From: Candidatus Solirubrobacter pratensis
Lineage (GTDB): Bacteria; Actinomycetota; Thermoleophilia; Solirubrobacterales; Solirubrobacteraceae
Direction: 5' to 3'
DNA: 64,000 nt
Assembly: GCF_000425945.1 (NCBI RefSeq)
Contig: NZ_AUEK01000006.1
Location: 310,001 to 374,000, forward strand
Positions 1-8,076 of this stretch are shown here, piece by piece. Made by a program: the position numbers and the translations under genes. Under the pieces are notes generated by a model. The model did not search any database, was not told the DNA's origin, and saw nothing but the letters and a program-made list of their open reading frames with translations. How positions within the stretch are numbered: position 1 is the first letter of the stretch; every line of letters starts with the position of its first letter.

Positions 1-212
1 CCCCGCTGCATCGCGCCCAGCACCTCGCGGCTCGCCGCCGCGCCGAGAAGATCGCCGGCCACCTCGACCACGCCGCGGTCCTCACCGACCTCGGGCTCGA
101 GCCCGCCGTCGTGGACGAGGACCGCTGGCGCGAGGCCATCGGCGGTGCTGTCGTGGCGCGCTCGCGCGAGCAGGTCTCGCAAGCGATCGCGCGGTCCCTG
201 GGCGCATGCTGA
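1..212 (+). CDS. C-terminal end of an unknown protein (cut by window edge)
   Basis: Frame 3 is open from the window edge to a TGA at 210-212 and gives about 69 residues with a normal, soluble, Ala/Glu/Arg-rich composition (segments such as LTDLGLEPAVVDEDRWREA and VSQAIARSLGAC). The other frames there are Arg/Pro/Ser-rich and look like shadows. The next gene starts inside this stop (ATGCTGA), so the two are probably translationally coupled. No family is recognised. The start lies upstream of the window. Confidence 0.5.
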   Translation, partial: PLHRAQHLAARRRAEKIAGHLDHAAVLTDLGLEPAVVDEDRWREAIGGAVVARSREQVSQAIARSLGAC

Positions 213-436
213 CCCGCCGAGATGCCGGTACGCCGATGCCTCAGCCGATGATCACCGCACTCCTCGACGACGGTCCGCTCAAAGGAGATCGCGTCGAGGT
301 CGAGATGCTCGAGGGGCGTCCGCCAAGGACCCTCGACCTCCCCGCCCGCGACGACCACGGCGCATGCCGCTACTGCCTCGACGGCTTGGTCCAGAGCGGA
401 GCGTCAGCGGTCTACACCTTCCTCTACCGCGTCTGA
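206..436 (+). CDS. Small hypothetical protein (76 aa)
   Basis: The ATG at 206 overlaps the stop of the preceding gene. A second ATG at 236 (MPQPMITALLDDGPLKGD) is also possible. The chain has a plausible fold-sized core: DDGPLKGDRVEVEMLEG, then a CRYCLDG segment containing a Cys pair, ending YTFLYRV. Small proteins of this style occur in actinophage and accessory gene clusters, but no named family can be assigned. Composition is normal for this genome, unlike the Arg-rich overlapping frame. Function unknown. Confidence 0.55.
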   Translation: MLTRRDAGTPMPQPMITALLDDGPLKGDRVEVEMLEGRPPRTLDLPARDDHGACRYCLDGLVQSGASAVYTFLYRV

Positions 437-489
437 CGCCGAAGCGCTCGCCGGGCCGACCGACGGCCGTCCGCCGCGCGATCTTCAGC

Positions 490-990
490 TCATGCGTCGC
501 GTCGGCCCAGCGCTTGTCGCCACCGTCGCCAGACGTCCACGAGACGGTCCGCGAGGTCGTCGAGATCGGCTGCCGCCGGCGACCACGAGGCGTCTTCGAC
601 ATCCGCCATGATCGTCTGCACGACGGCGCCGACGCGTGCGCTCGCCTCCAAGCTCGCCACCGCCTGAGCCACCTCATGCGGATCCACGCCCCCAGGCGTC
701 AGCCGCTCCACCACACTCGCATCGGCTCCCCTGTCGAGCGCATCGTCGACGAGCGAAGCGTCGCCCCCGGTGAGCTCGACGAGCCGCTCGCGCGGCACGC
801 CCGCCGCCGCCGCGCGAGTCAGCGTGAAGGCCAGCAGCTGCACGCCGCGAGCGAGCGCCGTCGCGGCGGCATGCCGGCCCTGATCGGGGCGGCCGGCGAC
901 GGCGACCGCAGCCACGAGCTCGCGGTGGCGCTCGGCCGCGGCGGCCAGCTGCCGCTCGGCCTCCCGCGCTGCTGCCTCGGGCTCGGCCAT
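490..990 (-). CDS. Hypothetical helical protein
   Basis: The minus-strand frame gives an Ala/Glu/Arg-rich, probably largely alpha-helical soluble protein ending LVDVWRRWRQALGRRDA. I prefer the internal ATG at 990 (MAEPEAAAREAERQLAAAAE), because the 23 residues before it (frame opens with ATG at 1059) look non-coding. That gives about 166 residues. There is no signal peptide or membrane segment. It stands alone, convergent with the small gene at 206 and divergent from the pair at 1189. No family is recognised. Confidence 0.55.
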   Translation of the reverse strand: MAEPEAAAREAERQLAAAAERHRELVAAVAVAGRPDQGRHAAATALARGVQLLAFTLTRAAAAGVPRERLVELTGGDASLVDDALDRGADASVVERLTPGGVDPHEVAQAVASLEASARVGAVVQTIMADVEDASWSPAAADLDDLADRLVDVWRRWRQALGRRDA

Positions 991-1188
991 CCCGACATGC
1001 TGGCACCTCGGACGTCCAGCCGCTGCGATCGCGACCATCGTCGTGCCTTCGGGGACCATGCGGGCGTCAAGGGCTCAGAGCGATGCAGTAGGGTGGAGGT
1101 TGCCGTGGAACTCCCGCGGTGCTCCGCAGACGACCTCGCCCCGCCATAGCGATGCACGGCGCTGGCCGCTGCCCGACCAGGAGGGCAC

Positions 1189-1497
1189 ATGCCCACCAGC
1201 AGCTCGTGCGACACACGTCACTCCGAAGACGCCGTTCGCGCTGCGGTGATCCGCCTCTCGCGACCCGATGGTGACGGTGGCGCCGTCATCGAGCGAGCCG
1301 CGATCCTCGCCGAGGGCGCGCCGGCCGCCGCGATCGAGGCGTGGGTCGTCGGCCACGGCGGCCAGCCCGAGGCCCCGACGGTCGGCGCTCCCGCGCCCGG
1401 CCTGTACGCGCTCCGGCCGGACCGGGCGGCGACCGGCGGCGGACGCGCGCCACGGCGCTACGTGCTCCCTGTGACCGCCCTGGGGTCGAGCCGATGA
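1189..1497 (+). CDS. Hypothetical protein (102 aa)
   Basis: The ATG at 1189 opens a frame of normal composition with a hydrophobic core (AVRAAVIRLSRPDGDGGAVI, then AAAIEAWVVGHGG) and a C-terminus LYALRPDR...RYVLPVTALGSSR. Its TGA overlaps the ATG of the next gene (ATGA at 1494-1497), which argues for a real two-gene transcript. No domain is recognised and no signal peptide is seen. Function unknown. Confidence 0.5.
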   Translation: MPTSSSCDTRHSEDAVRAAVIRLSRPDGDGGAVIERAAILAEGAPAAAIEAWVVGHGGQPEAPTVGAPAPGLYALRPDRAATGGGRAPRRYVLPVTALGSSR

Positions 1498-1691
1498 AGG
1501 AAAAGGCGACAGAGCCACTGCGCGGCGACGCCGCCTGGCGCGCCGAAGTGCAGGAGATCGCGAAGCGCAACGACGCGGCGCGCGCCGCGGGCGCGCGCCG
1601 GCGCGCCGCAAAGGACGCGACGGTGGCCGACGAGGCCGCCCAGTCGGCCCGGCGCGAGATGCGAAGCCTGCGCGACCTACCCGGCGCCTGA
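1494..1691 (+). CDS. Small basic hypothetical protein (65 aa)
   Basis: Starts at the ATG overlapping the upstream stop (ATGA), so it is translationally coupled to the 102-aa protein. The product (MKEKATEPLRGDAAWRAE ... SARREMRSLRDLPGA) is rich in Ala, Arg, Glu and Lys and is predicted to be one or two long helices with a strongly charged surface. No family is recognised. A longer upstream reading of the same frame (from 1341) is the shadow of the preceding gene. Confidence 0.5.
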   Translation: MKEKATEPLRGDAAWRAEVQEIAKRNDAARAAGARRRAAKDATVADEAAQSARREMRSLRDLPGA

Positions 1692-1848
1692 GCGGTCCAT
1701 AACCACCAACCTGCGCCCCTGGGCGTCCCCGCCGACGTCGCCTCGTCCACTCGGCTGGGTGCGCGGCCACGCCTCCACGCACAGCCGGCGCCATTTGCGA
1801 CGACCCTGATTCCGGTCGCCCAGCGTATTCTGTCAAGAGGAATCGTCG

Positions 1849-3303
1849 ATGCTCCGTACCCCATCACAGCCCCGGCCCGGGCGCTCCGGGGCCGATGGGG
1901 CGAGCGCCTCCGGCACGGTCCACGGCCGCCGGCTATCGCCCCTCGACGGCTCGTTTCTGCGCCTGGAGTCGCCGCACTCGCATATGCACGTCGGCTTCAG
2001 CGCGGTGTTCGCTGCGCCCTCCGGACGTGCCCGCCCGTCGGTGGAGGCGCTGCGCGAGCGGGCGGCGGGACGGCTGCACGAGGTGCCGTGGTGTCGCTGG
2101 CGGCTTGACCCGGCGCCCTTGGGGCTGTCCGAGCCGCGGTGGGTCGACGATGTCCGGTTCGACCTCACCGCACACATCGTGGCGCTCACGCCGCCGGACG
2201 ACCGCGTCAGCTACGCCAGCTTCGAGGCGTTGCGCTCGACGGTCCTGTCCGCTCCGCTGGACCGAGCGCGGCCGTTGTGGCAGATCTTCCTCGTCCCCCA
2301 GCTCGAGGACGGGCGGGTCGGGATGATCGGCAAGATCCATCACGCGCTGGTCGACGGACTCGCCGCCCTACAGATCGTCAGCCTGATCCTCGACGCGGAG
2401 TCCGACGCGGCGTCGCAGCCCCCGCTCGCCTGGCAGCCACACGAGCGCCTCGGCTGGCCGCTGGACACCGTCTCGCGGACGTTCGCCGACGCCATCGGCG
2501 CGCTGCAGGCCGCGGCGACCGCGGCCGCGCACCCGCCGATGAGCGTCGCGAATGCCGCGCGTGCTGCCAAGCAGCTTCTCGGCGCGGCCGCCGAGGAAGT
2601 CCTGTCACCGGCACCGCCGAGTGCGCTCAACCGGCCGATCGGCGCGCGTCGCACGCTCGTCGGCTACCACGCCGGCCGCGACGAGCTGCGCGCGGCACGC
2701 CGCGCCGGCGGCACGCTCAACGATGTCGGCCTCGCCGCCGTCGCAGGAGCGGTACGGGCGCTCCTGCAGCACGACGGCGAGCGGCCGACGCAGCCGCTGA
2801 AGGCGATGGTTCCCGTGAGCATGCGCCGCCTCGGCGACACCGCCGCCGGCAACCAGATCTCCATGATCACCATCGCGCTGCCCGTCCATCTGGGTTCCGC
2901 GAGCGAGCGCCTGCGCTGGGTGCGCGAGCAGACCGGGCGCCTCAAGCAACAGGACCGGCCCGACGGCACGCACAAGCTCTACCAGGCCGCGGGTCTGCTG
3001 CCTGCGCCGCTTCGATCACCGGCGGCCAAGGCGATGGCCACAGCGCGACAGTTCAACCTCACCGTCTCCCAATCGCCCGCCCCGCGAGGGTCGCTCTTCC
3101 TCCTCGGATGCGAGCTCGAAGAGGTCTACTCCGTCGTCCCCATTACCGCGGGCCATCCGCTCGCGATCGGAATGGTCCGTTATCGCCAAGAGCTCTTCTT
3201 CGGCTGCTACGCCGATCCCGATGCGTTGCCGCAGGTCCATCGGCTCCCCGCGCTGATCGAGGCGGAGTTGCGGGAACTCGGCCGTGCGGCGACACGCGCT
3301 TGA
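1849..3303 (+). CDS. Wax ester synthase / diacylglycerol O-acyltransferase (WS/DGAT)
   Basis: A 484-residue member of the bacterial WS/DGAT family, a normal length. These enzymes transfer an acyl group from acyl-CoA to long-chain alcohols or diacylglycerol to make wax esters or triacylglycerol for storage at the inner membrane. The N-terminal block RRLSPLDGSFLRLE is the usual family opening. The catalytic HHxxxDG motif is intact (KIHHALVDG, His164, His165, Asp169), preceded by the conserved RPLWQIFLV segment (about 141-149). The C-terminal acyltransferase half includes NLTVSQSPAPRG. A purine-rich AGAGGAA lies before the ATG. The promoter of the next gene starts at the very end of this gene. 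Triacylglycerol versus wax ester preference cannot be read from the sequence. Confidence 0.9.
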   Translation: MLRTPSQPRPGRSGADGASASGTVHGRRLSPLDGSFLRLESPHSHMHVGFSAVFAAPSGRARPSVEALRERAAGRLHEVPWCRWRLDPAPLGLSEPRWVDDVRFDLTAHIVALTPPDDRVSYASFEALRSTVLSAPLDRARPLWQIFLVPQLEDGRVGMIGKIHHALVDGLAALQIVSLILDAESDAASQPPLAWQPHERLGWPLDTVSRTFADAIGALQAAATAAAHPPMSVANAARAAKQLLGAAAEEVLSPAPPSALNRPIGARRTLVGYHAGRDELRAARRAGGTLNDVGLAAVAGAVRALLQHDGERPTQPLKAMVPVSMRRLGDTAAGNQISMITIALPVHLGSASERLRWVREQTGRLKQQDRPDGTHKLYQAAGLLPAPLRSPAAKAMATARQFNLTVSQSPAPRGSLFLLGCELEEVYSVVPITAGHPLAIGMVRYRQELFFGCYADPDALPQVHRLPALIEAELRELGRAATRA

Positions 3304-3330
3304 CACCATCCACCTGGATGGTGATAGGCT
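3300..3330 (+). promoter_or_regulatory. Promoter with embedded palindromic operator for the RHH regulator
   Basis: A consensus -35 TTGACA (3300-3305) is followed by a -10-like TAGGCT (3325-3330) with 19-bp spacing. Between them lies an inverted repeat of two 9-bp arms, CACCATCCA (3304-3312) and TGGATGGTG (3315-3323), separated by two bases. The ribosome site AAGGGAG at about 3346-3353 and the ATG at 3359 follow. A palindrome filling the promoter spacer just ahead of a ribbon-helix-helix gene suggests autorepression. The identity of the binding protein is inferred from position. Confidence 0.6.
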
Positions 3331-3358
3331 GGTGTGGAGATGGCGAAGGGAGCGACGG

Positions 3359-3772
3359 ATGGCTAGGCCGAAGAAGGCGGCCGAGGTCGAGAAGAGCGAG
3401 AAGATCACCATCAACGTAGGGCTGGTCGACCTCGGCCAGATCGACCTGCTCGTCAACGAAGGCTTCTTCGCAAACCGCACCGACTTCATTCGTACGGCCA
3501 TCCGGCGCCAGCTCGAAAGCCGGTCGGGCGCTGTGGACAGCACTGTGGCCCGCCGCGCGCTGACCCTCGGCAGCGAGCACTACAGCCGCCACGACCTCGA
3601 GGTGCTCCGGGACGCCGGTCGCATGATCGAGGTGCGCGTCCTCGGGCTGGCGAGCATCGCCGACGACGTCTCCCCCGAACTCGCCCTCGCGACCATCGCC
3701 GCGGTCGAGGTCCTGGGTGCCTTCCGGGCGCCTCGGGCGGTCAAGGCGGCGCTCGCACCACGCACGACCTGA
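3359..3772 (+). CDS. CopG/RHH-type transcriptional regulator linked to polyester depolymerase
   Basis: About 137 residues starting at MARPKKAAEVEK, chosen because AAGGGAG precedes this ATG; the frame opens further upstream inside the acyltransferase gene. Residues about 12-55 carry the ribbon-helix-helix pattern: a short beta strand (KITINVGLVDLGQ), then helices with the signature NEGFFANRTDFIRTAIRRQL. The C-terminal half, of about 80 residues, is longer than in minimal CopG proteins and may sense a ligand. The same RHH type is commonly found beside PHB-depolymerase-like esterases in proteobacteria, and here the esterase gene is next (109-bp gap). It likely represses itself and perhaps the esterase through the palindrome at 3304-3323. 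Confidence 0.75.
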   Translation: MARPKKAAEVEKSEKITINVGLVDLGQIDLLVNEGFFANRTDFIRTAIRRQLESRSGAVDSTVARRALTLGSEHYSRHDLEVLRDAGRMIEVRVLGLASIADDVSPELALATIAAVEVLGAFRAPRAVKAALAPRTT

Positions 3773-3779
3773 GCGGTCC

Positions 3780-3851
3780 CGCGCGCTCGGCGTAGCCGAA
3801 CGCGCGGTCTTGGCATCACCACGGCACGGAACGCCGGCGCTGGTCGCCGGC
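3780..3851 (+). terminator. Two GC hairpins between regulator and esterase genes
   Basis: Stem 1 pairs CGCGCGCTCGGC (3780-3791) with GCCGAACGCGCG (3795-3806), one mismatch in 12, with a 3-nt loop, 7 nt after the regulator stop. Stem 2 pairs GCCGGCG (3833-3839) with CGCCGGC (3845-3851). Neither has a U tract. They could attenuate read-through into the esterase gene or stabilise the upstream message; which of these cannot be told from the sequence. Confidence 0.35.
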
Positions 3852-3880
3852 GCCCACACCCGACCCCTGAGAGGGACACG

Positions 3881-5089
3881 ATGAACACCGACACGAACGC
3901 CACGATGATCGAGGCGCTGCGGCTCACCCGCGCCGGGCAGTTGACGGAGGCCGTTGCGCTCCTACAGGCCGGGCTTGCCGGCACCGGCAGCGCCTCGCCG
4001 GACGCGTCGACCTTCGCGCAGCCGGCCAACCGCCTGGGCCGCTTCGGCCGGCCGCTGCCGATCGGCAGCCACGGCGTGCTCCCCGAAGCGCCGCCCGCCT
4101 ACGCCGGCCCAGCGCTCGACGGTCTCCTCGATCGCCTCAAGGGCACGCTGCCCGGCCTGGCCCACATTCCCTCGACCGGGCTGCCCGGACCTCTGCGGGC
4201 GCCCGGGTCTGACGCGGCGGCGGCCGCCGCCGCCGCCGCTCCCGGTGGGGAGATCCGCCACCTCGTCCACACCGAGGCCGGCGGGACGCGCAACTACGAC
4301 GTCTACGTCCCCACCGGCTACACCGGCGACCCCGTCCCACTCGTCGTCATGCTCCACGCGGGCAAGCAGGACGCCACCGACTTCGCGGCCGGCACGCGCA
4401 TGAACGATCTCGCCGAGCAGCACACCTTCCTCGTCGCCTACCCCGAGCAGTCGAGCGCGGCCAACCCAGGGGGCTACTGGAACTGGTTCTCCCCCGCCGA
4501 CCAGCGCCCCGGCGCGGGGGAGCCGGCCATCATCGCCGGCATCACCCGCCAGGTCATGCGCGACCTCGCCGTCGACCCGACCCGCGTCTACATCGCCGGA
4601 CTCTCCGCCGGCGGCGCGATGGCCGCGGTGATGGCCGCGACCTACCCCGACCTGTACGCCGCGGTCGGCGTGCACTCCGGGCTCGCCTACGGCGCCGCGC
4701 ACGACCTCGGGTCCGCCTTCGCGGCCATGCAGACGGGGGGCACACCGACCTCCGCCAGCGCGACCCCGCTCATCGTCTTCCACGGCGACCGCGACGCGAT
4801 CGTGGCCCCGATCAACGCGGACAAGCTCATCGCCTCGCGGCTCGCGGCGGGCGACATCACCGGCCAGGATCAGTCGCCGACGACAATCGGCAACGGAGGC
4901 CGCCCCTACACCCGCACCGTGCACAACAATCTCGACGGCACGCCCGTCGCCGAGTCCTGGACCGTCCACGGCGGCGGCCACGCCTGGTACGGCGGCAGCC
5001 CCGTCGGGTCTTACACCGACTCCCAAGGCCCCGACGCCTCCGCTGAGATGGTCCGGTTCTTCCTCCTGCATCAGTCGCCCGCGCGCTGA
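3881..5089 (+). CDS. PHB depolymerase family esterase
   Basis: A 402-residue alpha/beta hydrolase of the type-1 short-chain polyhydroxyalkanoate depolymerase/feruloyl-esterase family. The nucleophile elbow is GLSAGG (Ser about 242), the acid residue lies in FHGDRDAIV (about 300), and the His in [10 protein letters not shown] (about 365). The oxyanion region is MLHAGKQD (about 157-164). The N-terminus [20 protein letters not shown] is the helical leader typical of intracellular members; there is no signal peptide. An Ala run (about 112-120) links it to the catalytic domain. GAGAGGGA lies before the ATG. The likely role is turnover of intracellular polyester or related esters, consistent with the RHH regulator and the nearby storage acyltransferase. 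The exact substrate is not determined. Confidence 0.85.
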   Translation: MNTDTNATMIEALRLTRAGQLTEAVALLQAGLAGTGSASPDASTFAQPANRLGRFGRPLPIGSHGVLPEAPPAYAGPALDGLLDRLKGTLPGLAHIPSTGLPGPLRAPGSDAAAAAAAAAPGGEIRHLVHTEAGGTRNYDVYVPTGYTGDPVPLVVMLHAGKQDATDFAAGTRMNDLAEQHTFLVAYPEQSSAANPGGYWNWFSPADQRPGAGEPAIIAGITRQVMRDLAVDPTRVYIAGLSAGGAMAAVMAATYPDLYAAVGVHSGLAYGAAHDLGSAFAAMQTGGTPTSASATPLIVFHGDRDAIVAPINADKLIASRLAAGDITGQDQSPTTIGNGGRPYTRTVHNNLDGTPVAESWTVHGGGHAWYGGSPVGSYTDSQGPDASAEMVRFFLLHQSPAR

Positions 5090-5115
5090 GACGGAGGCTC
5101 CGTGACATCGGCGCC

Positions 5116-5143
5116 CCGGCGCGGCGACTCGTCGCCGCGCCGG
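5116..5143 (+). terminator. Strong GC hairpin after the esterase gene
   Basis: A perfect 12-bp stem, CCGGCGCGGCGA (5116-5127) with TCGCCGCGCCGG (5132-5143), with the 4-nt loop CTCG, 27 nt after the esterase stop. No U tract follows, as is common in high-GC actinobacteria. It is placed as the 3' end of the lipid/polyester unit. Confidence 0.55.
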
Positions 5144-5328
5144 CTCGGCGGTTCGCCGGCTCTACCTCCGTCTCGCCCGCGCCGAGTTCGACCGGCTCAC
5201 GGGCTGAGCTCGCCCAGGGACGTAGGCGAGCGAGGAACAGTCGATCGCGTGGATCGCGTGGATCGCTGGGCTTGTCCGGGCGATGCAGCCGGAGTACGGT
5301 TGGCGCGACCCGCAAGGGAAGACGACGG

Positions 5329-6216
5329 ATGAGGTTCGACCCTCAGCAGGACGACCGAAGCGGTACGGGCTGCGTCACCCGACGCGGGTTCCTCCACAGC
5401 GGCGCGGTCGGAGTGGGCGGATTGGCGGGCATCGGGCTTCTCGGCCCGGGAGTGGTGTTCGCGAAGCGGCGCCACGGTCCGCGGCCCATCCCCGGCGGCT
5501 TCGACGAGAACTTCCAGCCGGTGCCCAAGCACCCGGTCATCCACCTGCTCGCGCCGGGCATCGGATCGGAGATGTCGACGATCACCGATCTCAACGGAAT
5601 CGTCGGCGGCTCCGAGATCCGCGGCATCGCCCACGGCAGCGATGGCTCGACGTACGACTTCGACGCCGACATGCGCTTCATGCGCGGCACCTATGTCGGC
5701 CTCGACCGCCGCGTGCACCACGGCACGTTCGGCTTCATCTGAATAGATCTGTTCGACACGGGCGCCGTGGGCGACCCGACGCATCAGCAGCACGACTGGG
5801 AACCGGGCATCGCGCCTTCTGGCCTGGCCTGGACGATCGCGGTATCCCCCTCGGCGATCCGCTTCGACCTCAAGACGGGCGCGGCGCGCTTTCACGCACG
5901 CGACCTCGCGATCACGGACTTCCACGACTTCATCAGTGCGGTCAAGGGCGGCGGTCCTGCGCCGGTCCCCGGGCACGTGACCTTCGACGTGCGCTGGGCC
6001 GGCCACGGCAAGAAGCGCAAGATCCGCGACAAGACCTTCGGCTTCTCGGGCACGTACGTCACCGGGCCGGCGACGATCACCTTCAGTGCGTCGAACGACG
6101 GCACGGGCGTGACGTACACCTCGGATCCCAACGGGCAGTCCAACCCGGCGGTCGCCCAAGGCGGCGCCGGTCTCCCGGCAATCGGCCGCGAGCGCAACGG
6201 CGTCTTCTTCCACTGA
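5329..6216 (+). pseudogene. Tat-exported protein interrupted by an in-frame TGA
   Basis: From the ATG at 5329 the frame begins with a twin-arginine signal (TRRGFLHSGAVGVGG followed by a hydrophobic stretch and GVVFAKRR), then a secreted domain (HPVIHLLAPGIGSEMSTI, later RRVHHGTFGFI). A TGA at 5740-5742 stops it, but the same frame continues without another stop (IDLFDTG, DPTHQQHDWEPGI, then VTFDVRWAGHGKKRKI) to 6216. The two parts read as one protein of about 295 residues, with the TGA replacing a sense codon such as Trp TGG. Ribosome site AAGGGAAG. This is most likely a nonsense mutation or sequence error; stop read-through is a weaker alternative. The protein family is unknown to me. Confidence 0.65.
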
Positions 6217-6267
6217 CCGGCGGCGACGAGCCACAGGACGCACCCTGGATGCGTGAGAAGCTCCGTC

Positions 6268-7719
6268 TCATCCCTCCGTCGCGGGGGCGGGGGAGGCAGC
6301 TTGCAGGCGAGTCATCGTGACGTACGCGACGGCGGACAGCCCGAAGGCCACGAACACGCCGTAGCGGTAGAGCTGATCGAGGAAGTTCGGATCGGCCACC
6401 ACACCGCCTTCGGTCGTCGCGGCGTTGATGAACCCGGGCAGCACTGGGATCACGCCCACCGCGACGGCCCCCAGAGCAGGCCAGTTGAAGCCGTTCGAGA
6501 ACCAGTACTCGCCGCCCTCGCCGTAGCGGTAGAGCTCCGCGACGTTCAGGCGCGTCCGCCGCCGCAGCCAGTAGTCGACGACCATCACCGCGAGGAAGCT
6601 GGCGAGCAGGCTCCCGTAGCCGACCAGCCAGGTGAAGATGTAGGCGCCGACGTTTTCGTAGAGCTGCCACGGGAACGAGATCACGCCGATCACCGCGGTG
6701 ATCAGACCGCCGGTACGGAACGAGATCTGACGCGGCGACAGGTTCGAGAAGTCATTCGAGGGTGAGACGACGTTGGCGGCCATGTTCGTCGAGATCTGCG
6801 CGATCACGACGATCACCATTGCGAACACAAGCAGAACCGGCAGATCGTCGAGCAGCCGGGCGACCAGCACGACGGGGTCCCAGATCGGCTTGCCGTACTC
6901 GACGATCGTCGCCGAAGTGACGGCGATGCCGATGAACGAGAAGCCGGTCATCGTCAGTGGCATGGCGATGCTCTGGCCGACCACCTGCGAACGCTGGTCC
7001 TTCGCGTAGCGAGTGAAGTCGGGGATGTTCATCGAAAGCGTGATCCAGTAGCCGACGTTCGCCGCGAGGCCAGGCCCGAAGAGCGCCCAGAAGCTTTGAT
7101 CGTCGGTGATCAGCCGAGACGATGCCGAGAAGACGTTGCCGCCGACGCCGAATGCCCAGATCAGCAGCGCGATGCTCGAGCCCAGCAGCAGCGGAGCGGT
7201 GGTGCTCTCGAGGAACTTGATGCCCTCGATGCCCCGCAGGATGATCGCGACCTGGATCAGCCAGAACACGGCGAACGCGATCGCCTTGTGGCCGTTCACG
7301 TCGGCCCAGCCCGAGGTGAGCGTCGTCATCAGCGTGTCGAGCGCGAGGGCCCCGATCCAGGTCTGGATGCCGAACCAACCGCAGGCCACGAGTGCCCGCG
7401 CCATCGCGGCGACGTTCGCGCCGCGGATCCCGAAGCTCGAGCGCACGAGCACCGGGAACGGGATGCCGTACTTGGTGCCGGGATGCGAGTTCAGCAGGAT
7501 CGGGATCAGCACGATGGTGTTGCCGAGCGACACGGTCAACAGCCCCTGCCACCACGTCATGCCGGCGGCGATCAGCCCGGACGCCAACGTGTAGGTCGTG
7601 ATGACGATCGAGAGCCCCACCCACAGCGCGGCGAGGTGATACGTCCCCCAGGTCCGCCGCTCCGCGCCGGTGGGCGCGAGGTCCTTGTTCGATAGGTGCG
7701 ACTCGGCGAATGTGCTCAT
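6268..7719 (-). CDS. NCS1-family nucleobase/allantoin-type permease
   Basis: A 483-residue polytopic membrane protein of the nucleobase:cation symporter-1 family, with about 12 hydrophobic segments. The N-terminus SNKDLAPTGAERRTWGTYHL and the segment CGWFGIQTWIGALAL are characteristic of this family, which imports allantoin, uracil, cytosine, hydantoins or thiamine precursors with a cation. The start at 7719 (MSTFAESHLSNKDLAP) is chosen because GAGGACGAGGG precedes it; an in-frame ATG lies 6 codons upstream. It is alone on the minus strand with no purine or pyrimidine catabolic gene next to it, so the substrate is open. Confidence 0.85.
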   Translation of the reverse strand: MSTFAESHLSNKDLAPTGAERRTWGTYHLAALWVGLSIVITTYTLASGLIAAGMTWWQGLLTVSLGNTIVLIPILLNSHPGTKYGIPFPVLVRSSFGIRGANVAAMARALVACGWFGIQTWIGALALDTLMTTLTSGWADVNGHKAIAFAVFWLIQVAIILRGIEGIKFLESTTAPLLLGSSIALLIWAFGVGGNVFSASSRLITDDQSFWALFGPGLAANVGYWITLSMNIPDFTRYAKDQRSQVVGQSIAMPLTMTGFSFIGIAVTSATIVEYGKPIWDPVVLVARLLDDLPVLLVFAMVIVVIAQISTNMAANVVSPSNDFSNLSPRQISFRTGGLITAVIGVISFPWQLYENVGAYIFTWLVGYGSLLASFLAVMVVDYWLRRRTRLNVAELYRYGEGGEYWFSNGFNWPALGAVAVGVIPVLPGFINAATTEGGVVADPNFLDQLYRYGVFVAFGLSAVAYVTMTRLQAASPAPATEG

Positions 7720-8076
7720 CCCTCGTCCTCCTCCCATGCGAGCATGGATTCGTGCGCCGCGGAGACCGAACGCGGCGCGTGTTCCTGTCTAGCCCGTCCC
7801 GCCACTCCGGAAGCTTCTCCCCACGATCAGCGATCAGCAACTTAAACCATCCTGCTCGCCCCAAGCCCGTTTCTCGTGGCGGTTAGCGTCCGTCACGGCT
7901 CCAGCGCGCGAGTCTCCGAGGCCTCACTGACCCTCCACGACCTCGCCGCGTCGTCCCGTGCTGCCGGCGGCGACGACGTTCGCTGGCGACGCCGTATGAG
8001 AGAGGAGTCGCACGGCCTCGTGAGGGTCTCCGGACGGATATTCGCGATCCCGCACGTTGTGCCCAGGCATCGGCAT

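Noticed and set aside
145..1149. Plus-strand 334-codon frame at the window start
   Set aside because: Arg/Pro/His-rich and overlaps three better frames, including the coupled genes at 206 and the minus-strand gene at 490-990.
5740..5742. Selenocysteine at the in-frame TGA
   Set aside because: No clear SECIS-like hairpin just downstream and the protein is not a redox enzyme by motif; a nonsense change or error is simpler.
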